From the NCBI GenBank assembly GCA_963210315.1, contig OY723246.1, positions 1,054,001 through 1,118,000 of the forward strand: a DNA stretch of 64,000 nt. Reading direction: 5' to 3'. This DNA is from Rhynchopus euleeides. Lineage: Eukaryota; Euglenozoa; Diplonemea; Diplonemida; Diplonemidae. Below the pieces are notes generated by a model. It ran no database searches. It was not told where the DNA came from and saw nothing but the letters and a program-made list of their open reading frames with translations. The position numbers and the translations under genes are program-made. Shown one piece after another: positions 1-9,267 of this stretch; position 1 is the stretch's first letter; each line of letters starts with the position of its first letter.

Positions 1-586
1 TGCAGAGCCTGCGGTGTTTGTTGGGAGTCTGGGTGGTCGGGGACGCTGCGCGCTTCTTTTCGGAGGACTGGGAGGACTGGGAAGGCTGTGTCTGTGTGAG
101 AGAGTTCACACGAACCGGCTTCGCCCATGCCAAGATGCTTGACTGTTGGGTTGGCTGAGACACAACTTTCTTTTGGGTGGACTGCTTCTCTGTGCTCTCT
201 TTTGCCTTCCCGTCCAACCCAGGTTCAAGGTCCGCACCACCAGCCTCAGGGGATGTTTCTGTGCTTGGTGCGAAGGTGAGGTCCGGACAAAGGGAGCTCT
301 TCACGAACCCGTCCTCCTCACCCGACACCTTCAGCACGTACCCCATATCCCGCAAGCGCTCGGCTACCAGCGTGCCCTGGCCCGGGCCAGTTGGTTGAAG
401 GAAGGCCGGGGAGCGCATGGCGGTGGCCCATCCTCGAATATCTTGAACAGGAGGCATTCCATCAGCAGGAGGCACATGAAAGCATCGGACGTCATCATTA
501 TGTCGGACACCAGCCGAAGCTATTGGCTCTGTTGGTGGATGGTGAAATCTGGGCAGTTGGATTGCGGGTTTGCGGGCGTGTGTTGA
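1..586 (-). CDS. possible hypothetical protein, C-terminal part cut by window edge
   Basis: On the minus strand one frame stays open from 586 to the window edge, about 195 codons, after a TGA at 587-589. In-frame ATGs lie at 455-457 and 416-418. The predicted chain has a mixed globular-looking stretch (AERLRDMGYVLKVSGEEDGF) followed by a long polar Ser/Thr/Gln/Lys tail with a basic patch (EKKRAASP, NKHRRL) that resembles a nuclear localisation signal. Within the tail, QSSILAWA weakly recalls a PCNA-binding box, but the second aromatic residue is absent. Codons are moderately GC3-rich. A second minus frame is open over about 420-540 and also looks protein-like, so a splice junction may lie here. 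I recognise no family. The gene is partial and could be spurious. Confidence 0.35.
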
Positions 587-779
587 TCAGTGCTGCACAA
601 CAGGAGAGAATGTCAAACAACGTCAGGGAAGGGGGCTGCGGGGGGTGGGGGGTGGGCTCAGCTGGTCCTCGAAGGCTACATCTATGGTGAGGTGTGTCTG
701 GGGCCATCCGTCCACATCTTCTCGTTGGTGGTAGGGACTGCGGACGCCGTAGATGAGGAGTCGTTTAATGCGCGCCGCT

Positions 780-899
780 CTTCAGCAGTGATTTTGACGC
801 CTCTGGACCCCAGGAGTTTGCGGGTTTCCGGGTTTGCGGTCTTCAGCAGTGGTTCTGATGCCTCTGGACCGCAGGAGTTTGCGGGTTCGCTGGTTTCCC
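780..899. repeat. two tandem copies of a 60-bp unit
   Basis: The segments 780-839 and 840-899 both start with CTTCAGCAGTG and carry GCCTCTGGACC and AGGAGTTTGCGGGTT at the same offsets, with about ten differences. The surrounding 590-1125 holds nothing else I can support: G-rich runs, then A-rich runs near 1070-1120. Confidence 0.75.
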
Positions 900-1125
900 G
901 TCCGTATGTGTCTGAGGGGGGATGCCCCGATTCCCTTCGTCACGACATATCTTTGAGCGTAGGTCACTTCCCCCCTCTACGGACCCCGTGCACCCTGGTT
1001 CCCCTAAGTGGCACCAATAGACCCCGTTGTCCCCATTCCTTGCCCCAAAGTTTGCAGATTTGTGTGTCTCCAAAAAGAAAATCTCAAAAAAAACGAAAAA
1101 TTTCCCCAAAAAAAAAGGGTGAAAA

Positions 1126-1236
1126 GTAAGTACTACTATTCAACGGCCCAACGTGCCCCAGAGCCCCAAAAAAATAAGTACTACTATTCGGCTAAGTACT
1201 ACTATTCAACTAAGTACGTTTATTTGACCCCCCCCT
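1126..1236. repeat. relict of the TA-flanked foldback family seen at 7200-7606
   Basis: AAGTACTACTATTC occurs three times (about 1128, 1177 and 1195). The segment ends in a C run plus TG followed by TA, the same right end as the foldback at 7200-7606. That end abuts the composite repeat exactly where uninterrupted copies read TTTAATGTTTTTACTG. No left end is visible, so this is a truncated relative. Confidence 0.4.
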
Positions 1237-1475
1237 GTAATGTTTTTACTGTACCCCCGCTCCCGAGCCCCCACACGCGCGCGCGCGCGAGCCGATCCCT
1301 CCTGCTTGCCTACGTTACATAGGGGGTCTCCGTTGGTACTCTGCTGGGGTAGCATGAAAAATGTGATTTGCTATTTTAAAACGCATGGTGCGGACATGTG
1401 GAGTGTAGGGGATCGCCTGTTTTTGGACATCTGAGTTCACGGTGACCATTCTCCATCCAACTAAAAGTTCTAGTA

Positions 1476-2814
1476 CCGTATATGGTGCCCCTGATTTACC
1501 CCTTTTTCACTACGCACAAACTACGCAATCTGGGGGGGGGTCTCGCTTTTTGGTCCCCCCCCAGTTTTTTTTGGTCCCCCTTTCTGTGTGGCTACTGAGA
1601 CAGGACTGGAGGCACTGCGCTGACCGAGCAAAAAATTATTGCCAGAACTCACTATACACCGTACGAAAGAACGCACGACATGTGGGGCGGGACTCCAGAA
1701 ACACCTGGGCAAGGTTGCCCCATGCCCAGAAACACCTGAGAAGGAAGTGAGTTCCAGGAGCCGCGTAGAACACCCTCGAGATTGTGAATGATGATACGAT
1801 CACAGCCTTCAGGGCGCTGCGAGGTGCCACCCTGAATGTGGCCCTTGACATCAAGGAGAGCGTCGGCCGAGGGGTCGACGAAAAGCTGAAGAAGGCGCTA
1901 CTGGCACTGGATCCCGCGGGGTATACGGAGGTCACCGCCACACAGGCAACCTCCGCTGACAACGTCCAGGAGACGTTATCCGAGGGGATTACAACGGCAC
2001 TAGAGATCTGTGTCACGGGATCCAGGCGCCCACTCTCCCTCGACGGTCTGGGGATTGTTGTTGGGTATGGTGTCGTTTCCTGCAGCTGCAAAAAAGCGTA
2101 GCAACTGTGCTTCCTTCTTCCTTAATGATGCGTTGACGCTTCCACCCGGAGGAGCTGAAGCAGGCACCGCTTAATGATGTGTTGATGCTTCCACCCGACG
2201 AGCTGAAGCAGGCACCGCGCCAAAGGGCACCCCCAAAGAGACCTGCAAAGACTGCGTCGAAACCCGCACCGAAGGCTGCCAGCGCTGCAGCACCTGAAGA
2301 ACCTGCAGCACCTGCAGCACCTGAAGCGCCTGCACCCTCACTGACCCCGGAACAGCAAGAACTCCTTGAGTTTGGGGTCCCGGCATAGAGACAGAGAATG
2401 GCTGAGTAAATCAAAAAATGAGACCCCCCCCCCCTTTTCACTACGCACAAACTACGCAATATGGGGTCGTCAGGGGCACCATATTAGTATACGTAAATAT
2501 TATGGAACGTAAATATTATGGAACGGGCCCATTTTTGGCCGGTCCGTTCCATAATATTTACGTTCCAAAATATTTACAGGGCCAGTTGGGCCACTCGGTG
2601 GTGAGGACGGCTTGCGTCAGAAATCGCGCGAAAAGTGCACGAGTAGGTCTCGTCAGGGACTCTGTACGCCGTCCGATCACCTGGTCCAAGTCCCCGAGTC
2701 GCAGAAAGCCCTGTAAATATTATGGAACGAAAAAAATCTGGAACGCCAACCCACCAGCGTTCCATAATATTTACGTTCCATAATATTTACGTTCCAAAAT
2801 ATTTACGTATACGG
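1476..2814 (+). mobile_element. TA-flanked foldback element (family B) carrying a nested family A element
   Basis: The termini read CCGTATA... and ...TATACGG, both flanked by TA (1474-1475 and 2815-2816). The related unit near 19390 has an intact TA-containing site there. Subtermini repeat the word GGAACGTAAATATTATGG in both orientations. The unique middle (about 2575-2715) is the same as in the copies at 52222-52897. No transposase is present, so it is non-autonomous. The TA duplication would suit a Tc1/mariner-type enzyme, which is an inference. Confidence 0.7.
1483..2481 (+). mobile_element. 1-kb terminal-inverted-repeat element (family A), copy 1
   Basis: The ends are perfect inverted repeats, TGGTGCCCCTGA and TCAGGGGCACCA, and a subterminal word CACTACGCACAAACTACGCAA occurs near both ends in direct orientation. 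It is nearly identical to 9268-10267. Inside are two coding-like stretches. 1784-2098 encodes an Ala/Leu/Glu-rich helical peptide without any Met (KESVGRGVDEKLKKALLALD), possibly an exon. 2185-2388 is Lys/Pro/Ala-rich. Neither resembles a transposase I know. The target duplication is unresolved: ATAT or TA here, GTG in copy 2. It sits inside the left terminus of the family B foldback. Confidence 0.75.
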
Positions 2815-3046
2815 TAATTGTTAAAATGGCAAACAGAAAAACCGGTTTTTTGGTCATTTTTGGCCTTTTCGCTGGTTGGGGGGTCAAAACCGCCCGGCCC
2901 CAGGTGGCCCCTGGAGGTCAGGTCTGGCCCCAGATTCTCGGTTTTTGGGTCCAATAATCCGACTTCTGCTAAGGGGACCTTTTCGATTTGTTTTTTCGGA
3001 AAGTCCTATTTTTCACTTTTGAGCCCGTTTTCGAAGGAATTCTTGG

Positions 3047-3155
3047 GGGGGCCTTGGCTACCAAGTGTGACTGAGTGAGAAAAAGTGAGCCACGGCCCAC
3101 TTCCCCTCACTGGCTGACGAGCTGTGACGAGCAGTGACTGGTAGCGAGGGCCCCC
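3047..3155. mobile_element. 109-bp MITE (family C), TSD TGG
   Basis: The ends GGGGGCCTTGGCTACC and GGTAGCGAGGGCCCCC form an inverted repeat. TGG lies at 3044-3046 and 3156-3158, and the empty site CTTGGGTTTTGAGC is present near 5581 and 19723. Internal words AAGTGTGACTGAGTGAG and CAGTGACTGG are family hallmarks. Confidence 0.9.
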
Positions 3156-3244
3156 TGGGTTTTGAGCTTGTTTTGGGCAATTAAACGCGTCACTCAGTTT
3201 TCTGCCTGGGCAGCCTGGTCAGATCTTTAATGGGCGGAGATCCA

Positions 3245-4930
3245 GCTGCACTCAGAGGCGTGCTGCACCGACAGGTGTGCTGTACTGCTAGGCGTGCTGC
3301 ACCGACAGGTGTCCTGCACCGATAGGTGTGCTGTACTGACAGGCGTGCTGCACCGACAGGTGTCCTGCACCGATAGGTGTGCTGTACTGACAGGCGTGCT
3401 GCACCTGTAGGTTTGCTATACTGATAGGCGTGCTGCACCGACAGGTGTCCTGCACCGATAGGTGTCCTGTACTGATAGGCGTGTTGCACCGATAGGCGTG
3501 CTGCACCGACAGGTGTCCTGCACCGATAGGTGTGCTGTACTGCTAGGCGTGCTGCGCCGACAGGTGTCCTGCACCGATAGGTGTGCTGTACTGACAGGCG
3601 TGCTGCACCGACAGGTGTCCTGCACCGATAGGTGTGCTGTACTGCTAGGCGTGCTGCACCGACAGGTGTCCTGCACCGATAGGTGTGCTGTACTGACAGG
3701 CGTGCTGCACCGACAGGTGTCCTGCACCGATAGGTGTGCTGTACTGACAGGCGTGCTGCACCTGTAGGTTTGCTATACTGATAGGCGTGCTGCACCGACA
3801 GGTGTCCTGCACCGATAGGTGTCCTGTACTGATAGGCGTGTTGCACCGATAGGCGTGCTGCACCGACAGGTGTCCTGCACCGATAGGTGTGCTGTACTGC
3901 TAGGCGTGCTGCGCCGACAGGTGTCCTGCACCGATAGGTGTGCTGTACTGACAGGCGTGCTGCACCGACAGGTGTGCTGCACCGATAGGTGTGCTGTACT
4001 GATAGGCGTGCTGCACCGACAGGTGTGCTGCACCGATTGGTGTCCTGCACCGATTGGTGTGCTGTACTGATAGGCGTGCTGCACCGACAGGTGTGCTGCA
4101 CCGATAGGTGTGCTGTACTGATAGGCGTGTTGCACCGATAGGCGTGTTGCACCGATAGGCGTGCTGCACCGACAGGTGTCCTGCACCGATAGGTGTGCTG
4201 TACTGACAGGCGTGCTGCACCGACAGGTGTGCTGCACCGATTGGTGTCCTGCACCGATAGGTGTGCTGTACTGATAGGCGTGCTGCACCGACAGGTGTGC
4301 TGCACCGATTGGTGTCCTGCACCGATAGGTGTGCTGTACTGACAGGCGTGCTGCACCGGTAGGTTTGCTATACTGCTAGGCGTGCTGCACCGACAGGTGT
4401 CCTGCACTGGTAGGTGTCCTGTACTGATAGGCGTGTTGCACCGATAGGCGTGCTGCACCGACAGGTGTCCTGCACCGATAGGTGTGCTGTACTGACAGGC
4501 GTGCTGCACCGACAGGTGTCCTGTACTGATCGGCGTGTTGCACCGATAGACGTGCTGCACCGACAGGTGTCCTGCACCGATAGGTGTGCTGGACTGACAG
4601 GCGTGTGTTGCACCGGTAGGTGTCCTGCACCGCTAGGTGTCCTGTACTGAGAGGCGTGCTGCACCGATAGGCGTCCTGCACCGATAGGTGTGCTGTCCAG
4701 ATAGGCGTGCTGCACCGATAGGTGTCCTGTCCCGATAGGTGTGCTGTACTGATAGGCGTGCTGCACCGATAGGTGTCCGGTACTGATAGGCGCGCTGCAC
4801 CGACAGGTGTCCTGCACCGATAGGTGTGCTGTACTGATACTGTCGTCTTGTACTGAGAGGCGTGCGCACCGATAGGTGTGCTGTACTGATAGTGTCCTCT
4901 TGTTCTGAGAGGCGTGTGCACCGATAGGGA
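3245..4930. repeat. 17-bp minisatellite array 1
   Basis: About 98 units of 17 bp, alternating variants such as GCGTGCTGCACCGACAG, GTGTCCTGCACCGATAG and GTGTGCTGTACTGACAG, arranged in higher-order blocks. For example a roughly 357-bp block at about 3415-3770 is repeated at 3772-4130. All three minus-strand frames stay open for hundreds of codons because the unit lacks stops; I treat those long frames as a composition effect, not genes. Confidence 0.95.
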
Positions 4931-5007
4931 TTAGGGGGTGGGTGGAGCGAGGGCGGGGGGGAAATCTTTAATGACCTTCACAAAAATTCATTAAAGATTT
5001 ATCTTTA

Positions 5008-5115
5008 GGGGGTCTTCGCTGGCCGTTATCCTCCGTCATTCTCCGTCAGCTTTCAGCTAATTCAACAGGGAATTCACCAAAACGCACTGACGGTCACCCT
5101 GTAGCGAAGACCCCC
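5008..5115. mobile_element. 108-bp MITE (family D), TSD TTA
   Basis: The termini GGGGGTCTTCGCT and AGCGAAGACCCCC are perfect inverted repeats, flanked by TTA at 5005-5007 and 5116-5118. The empty site TATCTTTAATGTTTTTAC is seen at about 7615 and 18910. TTA duplication and G-rich ends are typical of PIF/Harbinger-derived MITEs; that assignment is an inference. Confidence 0.9.
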
Positions 5116-7199
5116 TTAATGTTTTTACTGTACCCCCGCTACCGAGTCACCCTCCCCCTCCCCCCCCGATTCATCCCTCCTGCTTGCCTACGTTACATAG
5201 GGGGTCTCCATTGGTACTCTGCTGGGGTAGCATGAAAAATGTGATTTGCTATTTTAAAACGCATGGTGCGGACATGTGGAGTGTAGGGGATCGCCTGTTT
5301 TTGGACATCTGAGTTCACGGTGACCATTCTCCATCCAACTAAAAGTTCTAGTCATTGTTAAAATGGCAAACAGAAAAACCGGTTTTTTTGGTCACTTTTG
5401 GCCTTTTCGCTGGTTGGGGGGGTCAAAACCGCCCGGCCCCAGGTGGTCCCTGGAGGTCAGGTCTGCCCCCAGATTCTCGGTTTTTGCGTCCAATAATCCG
5501 ACTTCTGCTAAGGGGACCTTTTCGATTTTTTTTTCGGAAAGTCCTATTTTTCACTTGTGAGCCCGTTTTCGAAGGAATTCTTGGGTTTTGAGCTTGTTTT
5601 GGGCAATTAAACGCGTCACTCAGTTTTCTGCCTGGGCAGCCTGGTCAGATCTTTAATGGGCGGAGATCCGGCTGCACTCAGAGGCGTGCTGCACCGATAG
5701 GTGTGCTGTACTGATAGGCGTGCTGCACCGATAGGTGTGCTGTACTGATCGGCGTGCTGCACCGACAGGTGTCCTGCACCGATAGGTGTGCCGTACTGAT
5801 AGGCGTGCTGCACCGATAGGTGTCCTGCACCGATAGGTGTGCTGTACTGACAGGCGTGCTGCACCGACAGGTGTGCTGTACTGATAGGCGTGCTGCACCG
5901 ATAGGTGTGCTGTACTGATAGGCGTGCTGCACCGACAGGTGTCCTGCACCGATAGGTGTGCCGTACTGATAGGCGTGCTGCACCGATAGGTGTCCTGCAC
6001 CGACAGGTGTCCTGCACCGATAGGTGTGCCGTACTGATAGGCGTGCTGCACCGATAGGTGTCCTGCACCGACAGGTGTCCTGCACCGATAGGTGTGCTGT
6101 ACTGACAGGCGTGCTGCACCGACAGGTGTGCTGTACTGATAGGCGTGCTGCACCGATAGGTGTGCTGTACTGATAGGCGTGCTGCACCGATAGGTGTCCT
6201 GCACCGACAGGTGTCCTGCACCGATAGGTGTGCTGTACTGACAGGCGTGCTGCACCGATAGGTGTCCTGTACTGACAGGCGTGCTGCACCGACAGGTGTC
6301 CTGCACCGATAGGTGTGCTGCACTGATAGGCGTGCTGCACCGACAGGTGTGCTGTACTGACAGGCGTGCTGCACCGACAGGTGTGCTGTACTGATAGGCG
6401 TGCTGCACCGATAGGTGTGCTGTACTGACAGGCGTGCTGCACCGACAGGTGTGCTGTACTGATAGGCGTGCTGCACCGATAGGTGTGCTGTACTGATAGG
6501 CGTGCTGCACCGATAGGTGTCCTGCACCGACAGGTGTCCTGCACCGATAGGTGTGCTGTACTGACAGGCGTGCTGCACCGATAGGTGTCCTGTACTGACA
6601 GGCGTGCTGCACCGACAGGTGTCCTGCACCGATAGGTGTGCTGCACTGATAGGCGTGCTGCACCGACAGGTGTGCTGTACTGACAGGCGTGCTGCACCGA
6701 CAGGTGTGATGTACTGCTAGGCGTGCTGCACCGACAGGTGTCCTGCACCGATAGGTGTGCTGTACTGATAGGCGTGCTGCACCGATAGGTGTACTGTACT
6801 GACAGGCGTGCTGCACCGACAGGTGTCCTGCACCGATAGGTGTGCTGCACTGATAGGCGTGCTGCACCGATAGGTGTGCTGTACTGACAGGCGTGCTGCA
6901 CCGACAGGTGTGATGTACTGCTACGCGTGCTGCACCGACAGGTGTCCTGCACCGATAGGTGTGCTGTACTGACACCATCCTCTTGTACTGAGAGGCGTGC
7001 GCACCGATAGGTGTGCTGTACTGATAGGAGTGCTGTACTGGTACTGTCGTCTTGTACTGAGAGGCATGCGCACCGATAGGTGTGCTGTTCTGATACTGTC
7101 CTCTTGTTCTGAGAGGCGTGTTCACCGATAGGGATTAGGGGGTGGGTGGAGCGAGGGGGGGGGGGAAATCTTTAATGACCTTCACAAAAAAATTCATTA
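5116..7199 (+). repeat. composite repeat unit 2 (family G)
   Basis: Same order as unit 1: leader at 5119-5352, AAATGGCAAACAG segment at 5355-5590, minisatellite at 5675-7130, tail at 7165-7199. It is the cleanest copy and serves as the empty-site reference for the insertions in unit 1. A short tail-to-leader piece continues at 7607-7761 after the foldback. Confidence 0.75.
5675..7130. repeat. 17-bp minisatellite array 2
   Basis: About 85 units of the same 17-bp consensus as array 1, with a different higher-order arrangement (repeated blocks of GCGTGCTGCACCGATAG and GTGTGCTGTACTGATAG). As in array 1, all minus-strand frames are largely open and encode Cys/His/Thr-rich repeats, which I do not consider genes. 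Confidence 0.95.
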
Positions 7200-7606
7200 C
7201 AGGGGGGGGGCGAATAGAATTACTAAGTAATACTATTCAAAATGGCATGTTTGAAAAATTCCCAAATTTTGGGTTGGGCGCATTCCCCAGTAAGTGGTAT
7301 TCCACTCCACCGAAATCGAAAAAAAAGTTGATCGTGAACTGGCCTGAACCAGCGCAGTTCACGATCAACTTTTTTTTCGATTTCGGTGGAGTGGAATACC
7401 ACTTACTGGGGAATGCGCCCAACCCAAAATTTGGGAATTTTTCAAACATGCCATTTTGAATAGTATTACTTAGGGGGTCTTCGCTACGGGGTGACCGCCA
7501 GTGCATTTTGGTGAATTTCCTGTTGAATTAGCTGAAAACTGACGGAGATTGACGAAGGATAACGGCCAGCGAAGACCCCCGTAGTAATTCTATTCGCCCC
7601 CCCCTG
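7200..7606. mobile_element. long foldback element (family E), TSD TA, with nested family D
   Basis: The element begins CAGGGGGG... and ends ...CCCCCCTG, flanked by TA at 7198-7199 and 7607-7608. The empty site ATTCATTAAAGATTT is at about 4988. The arms, roughly 7211-7342 and 7357-7471 plus 7581-7596, are near-perfect complements with a spacer of about 14 bases around 7350, so the whole unit is one giant hairpin. A 108-bp MITE interrupts the right arm. Confidence 0.85.
7473..7580. mobile_element. 108-bp MITE (family D) inside the foldback arm
   Basis: Same TIRs as 5008-5115 in inverted interior orientation. The left flank is TTA; the right flank GTA is one base off a TTA duplication. Removing it restores the complementary arm of the foldback, which proves that the MITE arrived second. 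Confidence 0.88.
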
Positions 7607-7761
7607 TAAAGATTTATCTTTAATGTTTTTACTGTACCCCCGCGCCTGTCGTCCCTCACCCCCCGATTGGAATTGATCCCTCCTGCTTGCCTACGTTACA
7701 TAGGGGGTCCGGGGGGGGGGGGGAAATCTTTAATGACCTTCACAAAAAAAATTCATTAAAG

Positions 7762-7870
7762 GGGGGCCTTCGCTACCAAGTGTGACTGAGTGAGAAAAAG
7801 TGAGCCACGGCGCACTTCCCCTCACTGGCTGACGAGCAGTGACGAGTAGTGACTGGTAGCGAGGGCCCCC
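7762..7870. mobile_element. 109-bp MITE (family C), TSD AAG
   Basis: Termini GGGGGCCTTCGCTACC and GGTAGCGAGGGCCCCC; AAG at 7759-7761 and 7871-7873. It is inserted in the tail of a short family G piece (TTCATTAAAG). Confidence 0.9.
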
Positions 7871-7939
7871 AAGGAGGATTCTTCATATTCCTGGATTTCC
7901 CGAATTTCCTGGATTTCCCCCGGCCCCTTAGGCGATTTC

Positions 7940-9090
7940 AGGGCGGACAGGGCGGACATATCCGGACCGGAAATCCGGGTGTCCGGATGTCCGGGTCCAA
8001 TTTTGACCCCCCCCCCCCCCCCCCCCCCCCGGACATTTCCCAGGCAGGCATGTCGCTAAGCGTCGACCGTCGACCCAGTGATTTTGGGTTTCCCCCCCCA
8101 TAAAAAAGCGTCGACCCAGCGTCGACCCAGTGGAACTGGGTTGACGCTTGGTCGAGGCTTGGAGCGTCGACACAGTGGAACTGGGTTGCCATTCAAGCCT
8201 GGACCAAGCGTCAACCCATTTATTACGCTGGGTCGACGCGAACCTAGCGTTGACCCGGTTACACTGGGTCGACGCTCACCAAGCGTCGACCAAGCGTCAA
8301 CCCACTTTCACTGGGTCGACGTCGAAGAGAGTATGGTTTTGCAGGAACAGATGCTCACTACCGTGGCCTCCGGCGGCTGGGGGCTCCGCCCCCCAGACCC
8401 CCTGTGGCGTATGTCTCGTACTCAAGTCATTCGATTCCCACCAGGTCAGGGAATCCAACCACTCCAATAGCCTCAGGGACGTAGCCAACTCACACAGAAT
8501 CTGTACGCCCACAATGAACAGATGTTCACTACCGTGGCCTCCGGCGGCTGGGGGGCACTGCCCCCCAGACCCCCCATCTCGCGTGCCCGTCTCGTAACCA
8601 AGTCCTTGCGCTTCAACGGCCCTGGCATATCAGGGGGTAGCGTCGAAATCATGGTCCCGAAAGCCATTTTTTGGGTTTCCTCCGGCACCCGAGTGGCGCG
8701 AGCGGGAGAGGAACCACGGAAGGAACCCAGCGCCTCACACCGTGCCCACCTAGTGGTCCACTGATGGGGAAATGAGGCAACAACACGAGCGCGCGCGAAG
8801 CGCGCGCGAGAAAAATTTGCCCCTAGTGTTTTCCCCCCTGATCCCCCCCCCAAAACAGGAGCGTCAACCCACCAAATCTCCAAAATCGAAAAGTTAGCGA
8901 CAGGCCTGGACATTTCCCGAATTTCCCGCCCGGACATGTCCGGGCGGACATCCGGACATCCAGAAATGTCCGCCCCGGACAGGGCGGACATGTCCGGGCG
9001 GACATTTTCTGGTGTCCGGATGTCCGGGCGGACATGTCCGGACCCGGAAATTCCGGAAATCCAATTTTGACCCCCCCCCGGACATGTCCG
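7940..9090. repeat. palindrome island, word CCGGACATGTCCGG, split by an 868-bp element
   Basis: Outside the insertion at 8041-8908, the flanks 7948-8040 and 8909-9085 are built almost entirely from TGTCCGG, GGACATCCGG, GGACATGTCC and GGGCGGACA, all self-complementary or nearly so, plus runs of C. Both flanks carry CCAATTTTGACCCCCC. No gene is present. Confidence 0.8.
8041..8908 (+). mobile_element. 868-bp element (family K), 9-bp TSD
   Basis: The element starts CAGGCAGGCATGTCGCTAA and ends TTAGCGACAGGCCTG. The 9-bp sequence GACATTTCC lies at both 8032-8040 and 8909-8917. The first 300 bp iterate GTCGAC-containing words (AGCGTCGACCCAGTG). The middle holds two hairpins of the type GGGGGCTCCGCCCCC. 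There is no coding content. A 9-bp duplication is typical of Mutator-like elements (inference). A second copy is at 56824-57687. Confidence 0.88.
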
Positions 9091-9123
9091 GCCAGGACCT
9101 CAATAGTTTGATTTTTGGTCCAG

Positions 9124-9232
9124 GGGGGCCCTCGCTACGAGTCACTGTGAGTCACGAGTCGTCAGTTGTCAGCCAAACATGGCTGACTTCTCACTTTTTC
9201 TCACTCAGTCACACTTGGTAGCGAGGGCCCCC
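9124..9232. mobile_element. 109-bp MITE (family C variant)
   Basis: Same termini in reverse interior orientation (ACTTGGTAGCGAGGGCCCCC at the right). Flanks are CAG at the left and AAA at the right, so no clean target duplication survives. Confidence 0.82.
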
Positions 9233-9267
9233 AAAGGAAAAAAGTGCAAAAAAAGAAGTGGGCTGTG

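Larger units (their letters stand above)
1237..5007 (+). repeat. composite repeat unit 1 (family G), interrupted by nested insertions
   Basis: Family G has a fixed order: ATGTTTTTACTGTACCCCCGC, about 230 bp of shared sequence, a segment starting AAATGGCAAACAGAAAAACC, the motif CAGTTTTCTGCCTGGGCAG, a 17-bp minisatellite, and a tail AAATCTTTAATGACC ending in AAAGATTTATCTTTA. Unit 1 carries a foldback and a 1-kb element at 1476-2814 and a 109-bp MITE at 3047-3155. Comparison with units 5116-7199 and 18902-20925 shows the empty insertion sites. I see no protein-coding content and no family assignment. Confidence 0.75.

Noticed and set aside
3190-7125. Very long minus-strand reading frames (up to 490 codons) of Cys/His/Thr repeats
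   Set aside because: They lie wholly in the 17-bp minisatellites, are open in all three frames, and have no upstream gene context.
3190-7130. CRISPR-like array
   Set aside because: Units are contiguous 17-mers without unique spacers, in a eukaryotic setting.
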